A DNA stretch of 47,313 bases, from the NCBI RefSeq assembly GCF_003049725.1, contig NZ_QAGM01000024.1, positions 1 through 47,313 on the forward strand, in the 5' to 3' direction. Each line of letters opens with the position of its first letter. Position 1 is the first letter of the stretch. The notes beneath the pieces are model-generated. The model did no database searches and had not been told where the DNA came from. It was given only the letters and a program-made list of their open reading frames with translations. Position numbers and translations under genes: made by a program. This DNA comes from Oceanimonas marisflavi. Lineage in GTDB: Bacteria > Pseudomonadota > Gammaproteobacteria > Enterobacterales > Aeromonadaceae. Of the stretch, positions 33,312 through 43,500 are shown piece after piece.

Positions 33312-34427
33312 TTAGCGCACCATTACGCTGATGGTACGGAATACCCTGGACAGTAATTCCGTCTGGCTTTGAGTCTGGGTTTTATGCAACAGGTTGCGAA
33401 TATGAAAGCGCACCGTGGCTTCGCTGATACATAGCTTTTTGGCGATGTCGCAGACCCGGCTGCCGTTCAGCAACTGTTGCAGTACTCGGCATTCGGCCTC
33501 GCTGATAGCAAACAGCTGTTGCATCAGCTTCGCCCTTGGGGGCCCGGCAGCAGGAGACACGATAAACACGATGCAATGGGCGACCTGGCCCAGCCAGTCG
33601 CATTGCTGTTCGCTGCCACGCCAGGGAAAGCAGAGCGCCGTTTTGTTGATGCCCTGCTCCAGAAAAGTCTCTATGCCGCCATCCAGCTCACCCTTTAACC
33701 CGCTCATGGCCGCTATCTGGATGTGCAGTCGTCTGTTTGCCTTTGCATCTGGCAGCCGCAGGGTCACGTCGCCGGCAGCAACGCCACATTTGCACAGATA
33801 GGGCATGGCCTTCTGATTGTGATATACCACTCGGCCCTGTTGGTTCAGCAAGGCGGCGGCAGCACTGATATATTCAAGTGAGTCCATTGCGATGCGGGAT
33901 TTCAGCTGCGCTTCCAGCAGTTGAATATTGATGTGAAAGGCACGATTGAGGTGAGGCAATAATGCCTGCATCAGCATTTGCTGATTGAGAGTAAACAGGG
34001 GGTCAAGATGGCTCCTGGTGACCGAGAGCCAGCCACGGCGCTGGTGGTCATGGTAAAACAGGCCGGCATTGAAATGAGTGTATCCCAGGCTTTCGTAGAA
34101 ATTTTCATAGCAATACAGCGCGTGCAGATCATGCAGATCAAAATGGGCCTGGCTGGTAAATGCCCTGCCGGGCGGTATGGTATTCAGCAGCTCGGTCAGT
34201 TCATCCCGGCCCATGATTTCGCGCTGATAGCGCTCCACCTCTGCCGCTGTGACGCCATTGCTGAAAATGCAATTCAACCGTGCATCCACGGTGTCTTCCA
34301 GTATCAGGTTGACACTGTGTCCGCCAATGGCGCGCTGAATTTCGCGGGCGGCCGTCGGCCACAGGGCCGGGTCCGCGGCGGCGGCATAGATGGCGTCGAT
34401 CAACATCAGCAGGGTATTGTTGGTCAT
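33312..34427 (-). CDS. LuxR-type HTH transcriptional regulator
   Basis: A 371-residue regulator. The C-terminal HTH_LuxR is clear: SEAECRVLQQLLNGSRVCDIAKKLCISEATVRFHIRNLLHKTQTQSQTELL in outline. The N-terminal 290 residues have no clear named domain; parts look PAS/GAF-like (YISAAAALLNQQGRVVYHNQKAMPYL). The ATG at 34427 is preferred to a TTG four codons upstream. It lacks an autoinducer domain or receiver, so it is an orphan regulator with an unknown signal. The target might be the adjacent DUF1311 gene. Confidence 0.88.
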   Translation of the reverse strand: MTNNTLLMLIDAIYAAAADPALWPTAAREIQRAIGGHSVNLILEDTVDARLNCIFSNGVTAAEVERYQREIMGRDELTELLNTIPPGRAFTSQAHFDLHDLHALYCYENFYESLGYTHFNAGLFYHDHQRRGWLSVTRSHLDPLFTLNQQMLMQALLPHLNRAFHINIQLLEAQLKSRIAMDSLEYISAAAALLNQQGRVVYHNQKAMPYLCKCGVAAGDVTLRLPDAKANRRLHIQIAAMSGLKGELDGGIETFLEQGINKTALCFPWRGSEQQCDWLGQVAHCIVFIVSPAAGPPRAKLMQQLFAISEAECRVLQQLLNGSRVCDIAKKLCISEATVRFHIRNLLHKTQTQSQTELLSRVFRTISVMVR

Positions 34428-34760
34428 GCCTGTTTTCAACGGCTGAGCAGGCCGCTGTTATCCCTGTTAGTTTACGAGCTGTCCTGAATGGCAGATCACC
34501 AATGGCAGCGGCCGGGTGTGGCAAGGCAAACGCTTCGCGCCAGGGCCGGAAAATAGCCGGCATTTACGCCATTCATGGCGGTCAGTGGCGTGGCGATACC
34601 CCCAGAGATAAGGACGCCGCGTGCCTTTGTGCTGTCCCCGGTTGCGGCAGCACCGTTGGATCCGGTTAATTCATTTTTATCCCTGAGGAATAAGACTAGA
34701 CCATGATGCGCCGTTCATTGGCGGTTGAACAATGGGAGCATGTGGCTGGGGGAGGGAGCA
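34428..34760. other. Intergenic region upstream of the LuxR-type gene
   Basis: A 333-bp stretch between the LuxR-type start and the terminator of the NHL-repeat gene. No coding frame with a ribosome-binding site, no member of the three repeat families and no known RNA was recognised. It presumably holds the promoter for the LuxR-type gene. Confidence 0.5.
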
Positions 34761-34793
34761 GAAGAAAAAGAATGGCAGCCGCAGCTGCCATTC
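34761..34793 (-). terminator. Terminator after the NHL-repeat gene
   Basis: On the minus strand: stem GAATGGCAGC, loop TGCG, stem GCTGCCATTC, followed by TTTTTCTTC. It begins 8 bases after the stop codon. Confidence 0.9.
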
Positions 34794-34800
34794 CGGCGGA

Positions 34801-37800
34801 TTATTTCTTGCCCTTGCTTTCATGAATCACGATCTGGCCACCGCTGAGGGTGCTGGTGGGGGCGGCATCGTCATCGGCCCCGGGCTCGTTGTCGAACACC
34901 ACCTCATCGTTGTTGTTCTTGTCCCAGATCTTGATGCGGAACTTGTCGGCGCTGCTGCCCAGCAGATCGCCGTCGGTGGCCGAGACCATAAAGCCGTATT
35001 CACCGCCGCCGTTGATCTGCCCGGTGCCCTTGTACTTGGCCTGGGCACCGGCCACCACCAGCCAGTCGTAAACAAGGGAGCGGAAGTTCAGCTCGCCAAC
35101 CTGAAAGCGAAACTCGGTGTGGCCCTGAGGCAGTTGTTTGCCTTTCTGGTATTTGGCCACCAGGCCGAAGTTGGCCTGGCCACTCAGCTCGGGTTTGGCC
35201 GGCATGGCGCCGGCGGGCACCTGAATATGGCCGCCACCGGTGACAAAGGAGCCGCTGGCGTCAAACACCACCACATACTGGTAGCTCTGGCTCAGGCTGT
35301 TGCCGTCGTCATCGCTCAGGGTCAGGTGCAGGGCATATACCCCGGGATTGGCGTAGGTACGCGCCAGGGTCACGTTGCCATCGGCCGGCACCACCGCTTC
35401 TGTGGTGCCATCGCCCCAGTCGAGCTGGGCGGTGCAGACATCACCACTGGCGCAGCTGAGCACGGCATGGGCCTCGGCCGGGTTGCCCAGCATAAGGGGT
35501 TCATCATTGGCGCTAAAGAGATTAATGACCGGCGCCACATCCTGCACGGTCACCGTGGTGGTGGCGCTGTCGCTGGCCCCGCTGAGGTCGGTCACTTGCA
35601 GGGCAATGGTCATGGCACCCAACTGGCTGCCGGCCACATAGCTGGGGTTAACGCCGCTGGCGTCATCAAACTGGCCGTCGTTGTCCAGGTCCCAGGCATA
35701 GGTGAGGGGGTCACCGTCCGGGTCGGTGCTGGCGCTGCCGTCCAGCACCACAGTGCCGCCCTCATTGACGCTGTAGGGGCCGCTGGCATTCGCCAGCGGC
35801 GGCTGCTCCGGGGTCACGAGGCGAATACGATTATTACCCCCGTCGGCGATATAGAGGTTGCCATTGGTGTCCACCGCCACACCCACTGGGGACCGGAGTT
35901 GAGCACTGGTGGCGGGTCCGCCATCGCCGCTGAAGCCGAAGCTGCCATTGCCGGCCAGGGTGGTGATAATGCCGGTGGTATCGACCATACGAATGCGGTT
36001 ATTAACACTGTCGGCGATATAGATGTTGCCATACAAATCTATTTCCACATCTCGTGGAAACGAGATATTGGCGCTGGTGGCGAGGCCGCCATCGCCGCTG
36101 AAGCCAGAACTGTCATTGCCGGCGACGGTGTCGATGATGCCGGTGAGGGCGTCCACCCGTCGAATACGATGATTACTGCTGTCGGCGATATAAAGGTTGC
36201 CATCGTTATCCAGCGCCACACCGAACGGCCTATCGAGCTCAGCACTGGTGGCGTGGCCGCCATCGCCGCTAAAGCCCTCACTGCCATTACCGGCCGCTGT
36301 GGTAATGATGCCGGTACTGGCATCGACCTTGCGAATGCGATGATTAGATGTATCGGCGATATAGAGGTTGCCCGCCGTATCCACCGCTACGTCCTGTGGA
36401 TATCTGAATAGGGCACTGGTGGCGGCCCCGCCATCGCCGCTGAAGCCACTACTGCCATTGCCGGCCACGGTGTCAATCTCGCCCGTGTCGGCATCGACCT
36501 TTCGAATACGATGATTACCCCCGTCGGCGATATAGAGGTTGCCATTGGTGTCCACCGCCACACCCACTGGGGACCGGAGTTGAGCACTGGTGGCGGGTCC
36601 GCCATCTCCGCTGAAGCCGAAGCTGCCATTGCCGGCCACGGTGTCAATCTCGCCGGTAAGGGCATTCACCCGCCGAATACGGTGGTTTCGGTAATCGGCG
36701 ATATAGAGGTTGCCATTGGTATCCAGCGCCGCGCTGTGAGTATCCAGGCTGGCATGAGTGGCTTCTTCACCATCGCCGCTGTAATAGAGACTGCCATTAC
36801 CGGCCAGGGTGCTTATCGTGCCGGTGGCATCGACCTTTCGAATACGATGATTACTCCTGTCGGCAATATAGAGGTTGCCGGCGGTATCTACTGCTACAGC
36901 GAATGGATATGCGAGTTCAGCGCTGATGGCGGCTCCGCCATCGCCGCTGAAGCCGAAGCTGCCATTGCCGGCCACGGTGTCAATCTCGCCGGTAAGGGCA
37001 TTCACCCGCCGAATACGGTGGTTTTGGTAATCGGCGATATAGAGATTTCCCGCGGTATCCAGCGTCACACCGGTTGGAGTCGAGAGTGTAGCACTGGTGG
37101 CAGGTCCGCCATCGCCACTAAAGCCCTCACTGCCATTGCCGGCCACGGTGTCAATCTCGCCCGTGTCGGCATCGACCTTTCGAATACGATGATTACCCAC
37201 GTCGGCGATATAGAGGTTGCCATTGGTGTCCACAGCCACACCTATTGGGAACCCGAGTTGAGCACTGGTGGCGGGTCCGCCATCGCCGCTGAAACCGAAG
37301 CTGCCATTGCCGGCCAGGGTGGTGATAATGCCGGTGGTATCGACCATACGAATGCGGTTATTACCACTGTCGGCGATATAGAGGTTGCCATACAAATCTA
37401 TTTCCACATCTCGTGGATACGAGATATTGGCGCTGGTGGCCTGCCCGCCATCGCCGCTAAAGCCACTACTGCCATTGCCGGCCACGGTGTCAATCTCGCC
37501 CGTGTCGGCATCGACCCGGCGAATGCGGTGGTTTCGGTTATCGGCGATATAGAGATTTCCCGCGGTATCCAGCGTCACACCCCATGGCTGATGAAGTTGA
37601 GCATGGGTGGCGTCTCCGCCATCGCCGCTGAAGCCCAAGATGCCATTGCCGGCGACCACGGTGAGTTCACCACTGCTGTCAATTTTGAATACCCTGTGCT
37701 GCTCAAGCGCTGCAACATAAGTGTTGCCGGCGTTGTCGACCACAACACCGAAAGGCGCATACAGATTTGCGTTGACCGCCGGCAGGGCATTGGGGCCGCC

Positions 37801-37884
37801 ACCGGCATAGGTGGTGATGATACCGGCCGCCTGCACCTGAGTGCAGAAGAGCAGTAACAATAAGATAAACAGGTGTTTGAACAT
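34801..37884 (-). CDS. Secreted NHL-repeat beta-propeller protein with PKD domain
   Basis: 1027 residues. Signal peptide MFKHLFILLLLLFCTQVQA. Residues about 20-680 hold twelve NHL-type blades of about 55 residues, eleven with the motif GFSGDGG.AT (one YYSGDGEEAT), each followed by GVAVDTNGNLYIAD..NHRIRKV and GIITT.AGNGS; two six-bladed propellers are possible. A PKD domain follows (about 690-785; SGPYSVNEGGTVVLDGSAST), then a second PKD-like region and a C-terminal domain with GGGHI..P and YKGTGQINGGG. There is no LPXTG or PEP-CTERM sorting signal. It likely binds carbohydrate, protein or surfaces outside the cell. Some blades are nearly identical at DNA level, suggesting recent internal duplication or gene conversion. 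Confidence 0.9.
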   Translation of the reverse strand: MFKHLFILLLLLFCTQVQAAGIITTYAGGGPNALPAVNANLYAPFGVVVDNAGNTYVAALEQHRVFKIDSSGELTVVAGNGILGFSGDGGDATHAQLHQPWGVTLDTAGNLYIADNRNHRIRRVDADTGEIDTVAGNGSSGFSGDGGQATSANISYPRDVEIDLYGNLYIADSGNNRIRMVDTTGIITTLAGNGSFGFSGDGGPATSAQLGFPIGVAVDTNGNLYIADVGNHRIRKVDADTGEIDTVAGNGSEGFSGDGGPATSATLSTPTGVTLDTAGNLYIADYQNHRIRRVNALTGEIDTVAGNGSFGFSGDGGAAISAELAYPFAVAVDTAGNLYIADRSNHRIRKVDATGTISTLAGNGSLYYSGDGEEATHASLDTHSAALDTNGNLYIADYRNHRIRRVNALTGEIDTVAGNGSFGFSGDGGPATSAQLRSPVGVAVDTNGNLYIADGGNHRIRKVDADTGEIDTVAGNGSSGFSGDGGAATSALFRYPQDVAVDTAGNLYIADTSNHRIRKVDASTGIITTAAGNGSEGFSGDGGHATSAELDRPFGVALDNDGNLYIADSSNHRIRRVDALTGIIDTVAGNDSSGFSGDGGLATSANISFPRDVEIDLYGNIYIADSVNNRIRMVDTTGIITTLAGNGSFGFSGDGGPATSAQLRSPVGVAVDTNGNLYIADGGNNRIRLVTPEQPPLANASGPYSVNEGGTVVLDGSASTDPDGDPLTYAWDLDNDGQFDDASGVNPSYVAGSQLGAMTIALQVTDLSGASDSATTTVTVQDVAPVINLFSANDEPLMLGNPAEAHAVLSCASGDVCTAQLDWGDGTTEAVVPADGNVTLARTYANPGVYALHLTLSDDDGNSLSQSYQYVVVFDASGSFVTGGGHIQVPAGAMPAKPELSGQANFGLVAKYQKGKQLPQGHTEFRFQVGELNFRSLVYDWLVVAGAQAKYKGTGQINGGGEYGFMVSATDGDLLGSSADKFRIKIWDKNNNDEVVFDNEPGADDDAAPTSTLSGGQIVIHESKGKK
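35821..37640 (-). repeat. Internal blade repeats of the NHL gene
   Basis: Units of about 165 bp. The segment near 35832-35955 recurs at 36514-36638 with one mismatch in about 120 bp. The segment 35941-36081 recurs at 37309-37449 with about three mismatches in 141 bp. Synonymous sites are also identical, so the copies are recent or homogenised. Confidence 0.85.
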
Positions 37885-37890
37885 GGTTGT

Positions 37891-38361
37891 TTACTCCTCT
37901 TTCAGTCCGGGCATGAACATCAGCTCCACCGGAAAAACCTGCTCCTGGCCGCCATCATCCACAAACCACACTTGAATCATGGGCGGGTGCTGATGCCAGT
38001 GGTTATAGAGCTCGGGGGAAACGCGCAAGGGGGAATGCAGCCGATCGTACTCCTGAGTAAGCAGAGTCATAGAGCCGAGTTCGGCAATCCCCTGCTCGGG
38101 AAAGAAGTCATCTCCCAAAGTGACATCGGCGGCTTCAATGTTGATATTTCCCACATTGAACACCTTGAGGTGAAGGGTTAACAACACGTCAAAGCCTTCT
38201 TCACGCACCTCACTGAAGGCATAGAAGCCGGCGAAGTTGCGCCCCTGATCCGCATGCAGATGTGCGCTGAATGGCGTGACACCCAACAGCAAAAGCGCCA
38301 CCAGCAACAAGCGATAAAAGCGCTTTTGCCGGGCGCGGTAACCTAGTGTTTTGGAGTTCAT
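37891..38361 (-). CDS. Unknown exported protein upstream of the NHL gene
   Basis: 156 residues with a basic N-terminus and one strong hydrophobic segment (FYRLLLVALLLLGVTPFSAHLHA), a signal peptide or anchor. The mature part is rich in beta-type residues: FAGFYAFSEVREEGFDVLLTLHLKVFNVGNINIEAADVTL in outline, reminiscent of an Ig-like or CARDB-type module. I do not recognise a family. It ends 6 bp before the NHL gene starts, so the two form an operon and probably act together outside the cytoplasm. The start ATG follows an AGGGGG-like site in the leader. Confidence 0.6.
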   Translation of the reverse strand: MNSKTLGYRARQKRFYRLLLVALLLLGVTPFSAHLHADQGRNFAGFYAFSEVREEGFDVLLTLHLKVFNVGNINIEAADVTLGDDFFPEQGIAELGSMTLLTQEYDRLHSPLRVSPELYNHWHQHPPMIQVWFVDDGGQEQVFPVELMFMPGLKEE

Positions 38362-38419
38362 GGCCTAACCCCCTTTTGCTTTTGCTTTCCGTGAAGCCCA
38401 ACAGTTGTGTCTGGGCCTG

Positions 38420-38448
38420 TTTTTACCCTTGCCTCGGAAGGGTAAAAA
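38420..38448. other. Perfect inverted repeat upstream of the 37891-38361 gene
   Basis: TTTTTACCCTT and AAGGGTAAAAA, an 11-bp perfect inverted repeat with a 7-base centre. It is 59 bp upstream of the start of the unknown exported gene. The AT-rich arms look like an operator or an old terminator. The rest of the 285-bp gap shows no gene. Confidence 0.5.
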
Positions 38449-38604
38449 TGGTGAATCATTCGGGTGGCACGGCGTAGATCGTGCACATGCCTTGATATCG
38501 GGTTGCCAAGACATGCCCCGGTCATGCCTGACAATAGGCAAGCGCTTTGGCGAGCGAACCATCCAAATGGATAGTTTTGCTTTTGCAGGGCAAACAACGG
38601 GCAC

Positions 38605-38629
38605 AAAAAAGCCCGCGATTGCGGGCTTT
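38605..38629 (-). terminator. Terminator after ettA
   Basis: On the minus strand: AAAGCCCGC, loop AATC, GCGGGCTTT, followed by T residues (TTTTTTGTG). It lies 18 bases after the ettA stop. Confidence 0.92.
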
Positions 38630-38646
38630 GGCATGAAGGCGAGCGC

Positions 38647-40314
<1,668 letters not shown>

Positions 40315-40495
40315 TTCTATATTGTCCTGATAAATCAGTGAGTTGACAGGCCTTTTCGGCAGGCTGTGGCGGGAGGATCCCAACGCCTGCGGCCAACGCA
40401 GGGCCATGGCGCTATATGGTACTTGGCTGGGCGGGGAATGCCAGTGGGGAGTAGAGTGAAAAGCGAAGATCCTGGCTGGCAGGGGGGGCGCAGTG
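40315..40495. other. ettA upstream region
   Basis: The 538-bp gap between ettA and the BMP gene holds the ettA promoter region here, then two inverted two-hairpin elements (40496-40611 and 40670-40770). The flanks GCGCAGTGCGAAGCAGC (from about 40488) and GCTGCTTCGCATTGCGC (about 40799-40815) form a 16/17 inverted repeat around the pair. No gene is seen. Confidence 0.6.
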
Positions 40496-40611
40496 CGAAG
40501 CAGCAGCAGGGTTACCTCCACCGACACGCTTCAAGCCCCTCCGTGGGGCGCTCGGCACATGCCATCCCTGGCATGTGACGGTCGGTTACGGCAATCCCTG
40601 CTGCTGCTTCG
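40496..40611 (-). repeat. Two-hairpin ANGGA element, copy R6
   Basis: Outer arms CGAAGCAGCAGCAGGG and CCCTGCTGCTGCTTCG pair perfectly. Inner hairpins: GCCCC-TCCGT-GGGGC (40535-40549) and CACATGCC-ATCCCT-GGCATGTG (40556-40577). The element ends GTCGG..GCAATCCC as in R3, R5 and R8. The minus strand bears the GGA loops. Confidence 0.88.
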
Positions 40612-40669
40612 TGAAAATCCGGAGCTGACAGGTAAACATTGTCATGCAACTCGGTGCATAGCACGGAGG

Positions 40670-40770
40670 GGAAAGGGTGTCTGCTTCGCCGTACCCTCTG
40701 CGCCAGGGATGGCGCAGCGGAGCCCCCAAGGATGGGTTTACGGCGTGTCGGCGAAGCAGTGCGCTTTACC
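40670..40770 (+). repeat. Two-hairpin ANGGA element, copy R7
   Basis: Outer stem CTGCTTCGCCG (40681-40691) with CGGCGAAGCAG (40749-40759), extended by GG.AAAG / CTTTACC. Inner hairpins: CTGCGCC-AGGGAT-GGCGCAG (40698-40717) and CCC-AAGGAT-GGG (40725-40736). It is in inverted orientation relative to R6. Confidence 0.87.
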
Positions 40771-40852
40771 CGACGGTGTTGCTCGGTCTGACAGACGCGC
40801 TGCTTCGCATTGCGCTCTGACAAAGCACCGCTCAACGAGCGGGGCTTTGTTA

Positions 40853-41908
40853 TCAGGACTTGGTCTTCAGGGTTTCCTTGAAGGACTGTTCCACAAAGTC
40901 GCCGGTGGCGGGGTGGAACTCCTTGCCTTCATAGGTGGTTTTCATGGTGATTTCGCCGCTGATCAGCTTTTCGGCCAGCTCGTCCAGTTTCGCCCGCACC
41001 TCGGGGGAAACGTCGTCCGCCAGGGTCAGCTTGACCACGTCACCCTGGCCGAGGCCGATTTCGGTGATTTGGTTGGGCTGCCACTTGCCAGTGGTGAAGT
41101 CCTGGGCGGCGTTGAGAATGGCTACGCTGGCATCGGCCACTGCCGAGCCCACAAAGGTGTCGTCCACCTGGGTCCAGTCGGACACGTTGCCGATATGGCG
41201 CACCTCGCCGTTGTGCTTTTTGATCTCGTCAACCACGCCCTGGCGGCCGGCGTTGAGCATGGTGTAAATCACGTCGGCGCCATGAGCGATTTCGGCGGCG
41301 GCGGCCTCGGCGTTGATGCCGGTGTTGTCCAGATCGCCGGTGAACCAGGTCAGGTATTTGGCGTCCGGGTTCACGTGCATCAGGCCGTCATAAAAGGCGG
41401 CGCGGCCAATCAGGCCGGGCTTGGGCCAGGCGCCGGAGATGTGGCCCACCACGTCCGATTCGGTGGTCAGGCCCGCCAGCGCGCCCGCCAGCCAGGCGGA
41501 GTCTTCCTGGCGCACCACATAGCTGGACAGGTTGGGACCCTGTACATGGCCCTGAATCACCACGAATTTGATGTCGGGGAATTCCTGGCTCACGGTCTCG
41601 GCCGGGCCGTTGCACTGACCGCCGTGGGCGATGATCATGTCCGGGCCTTTCTGGGCCAGCTCGCGCATGGCCTCGGTGAGCAGAACCGGATCCGAGGTGG
41701 CGGAGATATTGGATACAAAGCTGGCGTTCACATCCAGCTGATCACGAATCTTTTCGTAGCCAGTGTGGGCAGCCTGCATAAAGCCGCCGTCGTTGTGCTT
41801 GCCGGGGATCAGCACGGCAATATCGGCCTTGTCGGCAGCCATGGCCTGAGCCAGGGGAGTGAGTGCCAGGCCGGCGGCGACGAGCAGGTTGCGCATGGTG
41901 TTGTTCAT
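40853..41908 (-). CDS. BMP-family ABC transporter substrate-binding protein (orphan)
   Basis: 351 residues with a signal peptide (LLVAAGLALTPLAQAMA) and a periplasmic-binding fold of the basic membrane protein / PnrA group: IAVLIPGKHNDGGFMQAAHTGYEKI, MIIAHGGQCNGPAETVSQEFPDIKFVVIQG, SSYVVRQEDSAWLAGALAGL, GADVIYTMLNAGRQGVVDEIK. Characterised BMP proteins bind purine nucleosides or related compounds for ABC import. No permease or ATPase gene is adjacent, so it must use components encoded elsewhere or act as a sensor. ATG has AAGGA 7 bases upstream. Two-hairpin repeats lie at its 3' side. Confidence 0.88.
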   Translation of the reverse strand: MNNTMRNLLVAAGLALTPLAQAMAADKADIAVLIPGKHNDGGFMQAAHTGYEKIRDQLDVNASFVSNISATSDPVLLTEAMRELAQKGPDMIIAHGGQCNGPAETVSQEFPDIKFVVIQGHVQGPNLSSYVVRQEDSAWLAGALAGLTTESDVVGHISGAWPKPGLIGRAAFYDGLMHVNPDAKYLTWFTGDLDNTGINAEAAAAEIAHGADVIYTMLNAGRQGVVDEIKKHNGEVRHIGNVSDWTQVDDTFVGSAVADASVAILNAAQDFTTGKWQPNQITEIGLGQGDVVKLTLADDVSPEVRAKLDELAEKLISGEITMKTTYEGKEFHPATGDFVEQSFKETLKTKS

Positions 41909-42152
41909 GGTTTCATCCTTGATTGTTTCAGTATTAAGGTTTTGTTGTGAACCTTTCTGGTGAGGCACACCCTATACTTTGGTCTTGTTGTTGTTAAATG
42001 AATGTTGCTTTGGGTGCGGTTTTGATCACAGAAAATGCAAAAATCGGTGCGTAAATGTGATCGGGGAGAGGGTCTGCGCCGCTGAGCGGGAAGAAAACAC
42101 GGCAGGGAATAAAGAGGAAGCCTGGATAATACCGCATCCCTGCGGCATCGGG

Positions 42153-42347
42153 TTACTCTGGGTCCCGGTTATTGCACCAGCGGGTCAGGCAGGCAGACAC
42201 CACGGTGTTGCCCAGAAACGCCCAGTCCATCCAGACCGGTTTTTGCGCGTGTTTGTCGATGGCGGCGGCAGACACCAGCAGGGGCGTCCACAGCGCCACC
42301 ATCACTACGCAGGAGAGCAAGCCTTTTCTTATTTTGATGGTTTTCAT
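42153..42347 (-). CDS. Small membrane or exported protein of unknown function
   Basis: 64 residues: MKTIKIRKG, a hydrophobic stretch (LLSCVVMVALWTPLLVSAAA) ending in a signal-peptidase-like AAA, and a second weaker hydrophobic region (MDWAFLGNTVVSACL) before CNNRDPE. ATG has GGAAG 7-8 bases upstream. No family recognised. It is 110 bp downstream of exbD on the same strand and could belong to the TonB operon, but a separate promoter is equally possible. Confidence 0.5.
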   Translation of the reverse strand: MKTIKIRKGLLSCVVMVALWTPLLVSAAAIDKHAQKPVWMDWAFLGNTVVSACLTRWCNNRDPE

Positions 42348-42457
42348 CGAAGCACTTCCGGTAAAGAAGAAGCCTTGCTTATAGCATGACCGGGTCACGG
42401 CCAGAAGCAGGGCGGCTGATTATTTTTCGTCCTCCTCCTGCTGCCGGCGCGTGGCCA

Positions 42458-42880
42458 TTACTCTTTTTCCATCAGGATTTGGGTGGCCTGGATCTCATGC
42501 TCCTGCAAAAAGGCCAGCAGTTTCATCATGTTGTCCACGGTGACCGTGCTGTCTGAGGCCAGTATCAGTTCTGCCTTTTTCAGGCTTTCAAGGTTTTGCT
42601 CCAGCACCGGCCTGAACGCGGCCCAGTCGTCGTATTTTTCTCCCTGCAGCGCCCAGGCCGGACTGCCCGCCAGCAGGTTGATGGTCATGCTCTTGTCCTC
42701 CTGCACCACCGACAGTGCCTCGCTGTCGCTTTTGGGCAGATCCACTTCAAGGGACTGCAGCGGAATATTGGCGGTCAGCAGCAAAAACACCAGCACGATA
42801 AAAATGATATCGAGCAGTGGCGTAATATCCGGGCTGAGGGCGCTCCAGCCGTTGTGGCCGGCGTCCGGGTTTTTGATCAT
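42458..42880 (-). CDS. exbD: Biopolymer transport protein ExbD
   Basis: 140 residues: short cytoplasmic N-terminus, one membrane helix (LLDIIFIVLVFLLLTANIPL) with the essential Asp24 in PLLD, and a periplasmic domain containing VDLPKSDSEAL. It forms the proton-driven motor with ExbB that energises TonB. Its start overlaps the exbB stop by 4 bases (42877-42880, ATGA). It is the last gene of the tonB-exbB-exbD order in this strand. Confidence 0.93.
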   Translation of the reverse strand: MIKNPDAGHNGWSALSPDITPLLDIIFIVLVFLLLTANIPLQSLEVDLPKSDSEALSVVQEDKSMTINLLAGSPAWALQGEKYDDWAAFRPVLEQNLESLKKAELILASDSTVTVDNMMKLLAFLQEHEIQATQILMEKE

Positions 42881-43497
42881 GCCGCTTCCCCTACCTTGAG
42901 GCCTTCCAGATGCAGGTTGCAGCGGTTCAGCTCGTGGGTCAGACGGTCGAGCAGACGATCGGCCCAGAGCCCGAACAGCTGAGCGCCGGCGATGGCGGGC
43001 AGGGCGATCAGCAGGCCGGCGGCGGTGGTGCTCATGGCCAGACCCAGGCCATCGGCCAGCAGGGTGGGGGTGACCGGATCGCCGCTGGCACCGATGCTTT
43101 TGAACATTTCAATCAGGCCCAGTACCGTGCCCAGCAGGCCCAGCAGCGGGCTTATCACTCCCACCAGAGTCAGTACCCGCAGGCCGGCGTGCAGCCGGCT
43201 GCGTTGCTGCTGCAGCCAGACCGCAGCCAGATCTTCACGAATGGCTTTGGAGCATTCCTGATGCTGAACCAGCAACCGGCAGCCCTGCAACATAATGGAC
43301 ACCGACGCTTCGGCATCCCTGTCAGGGTAGGACAGGCCCTGACGGCGCAGCCGGCGTTTTTCCTGCTCGCCACGCAGGCTGGTCCAGAGCAGGGTCAGGC
43401 CCCGCTCCAGCCACAGCGCCAGGGTGATGATGGAGCAGATGATCAGGGGCCAGCTCATCAGGCCCAGTTGTGAGTGCAGTTGATTAAGAAACGCCAT
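42877..43497 (-). CDS. exbB: Biopolymer transport protein ExbB (MotA/TolQ/ExbB family)
   Basis: 206 residues with three membrane helices. LTLVGVISPLLGLLGTVLGLIEMFKSI and DPVTPTLLADGLGLAMSTTAAGLLIALPAI are the conserved proton-channel helices, including TVLGLIxMF and the Thr pair. It assembles as the pentameric channel around ExbD helices. It is 3 bp after tonB and overlaps exbD, so the three are one transcription unit. Confidence 0.93.
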   Translation of the reverse strand: MAFLNQLHSQLGLMSWPLIICSIITLALWLERGLTLLWTSLRGEQEKRRLRRQGLSYPDRDAEASVSIMLQGCRLLVQHQECSKAIREDLAAVWLQQQRSRLHAGLRVLTLVGVISPLLGLLGTVLGLIEMFKSIGASGDPVTPTLLADGLGLAMSTTAAGLLIALPAIAGAQLFGLWADRLLDRLTHELNRCNLHLEGLKVGEAA

Positions 43498-43500
43498 GAT

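Noticed and set aside
35821-37640. Regularly spaced repeats that could suggest a CRISPR array
   Set aside because: The units are about 165 bp, in frame, and encode protein blades; there are no short direct repeats with unique spacers and no cas genes.
34732-37857. Long open frames on the plus strand opposite the NHL-repeat gene
   Set aside because: They are antisense shadows of a repetitive GC-rich gene. They lack a signal for initiation, and the minus-strand product has coherent NHL and PKD domains.
42000-42062. CRP-like sites upstream of the BMP gene (TTTTGATCACAG and AAATGTGATC)
   Set aside because: Each shows only one good half-site; the opposite halves match poorly, so this is not strong enough to list.
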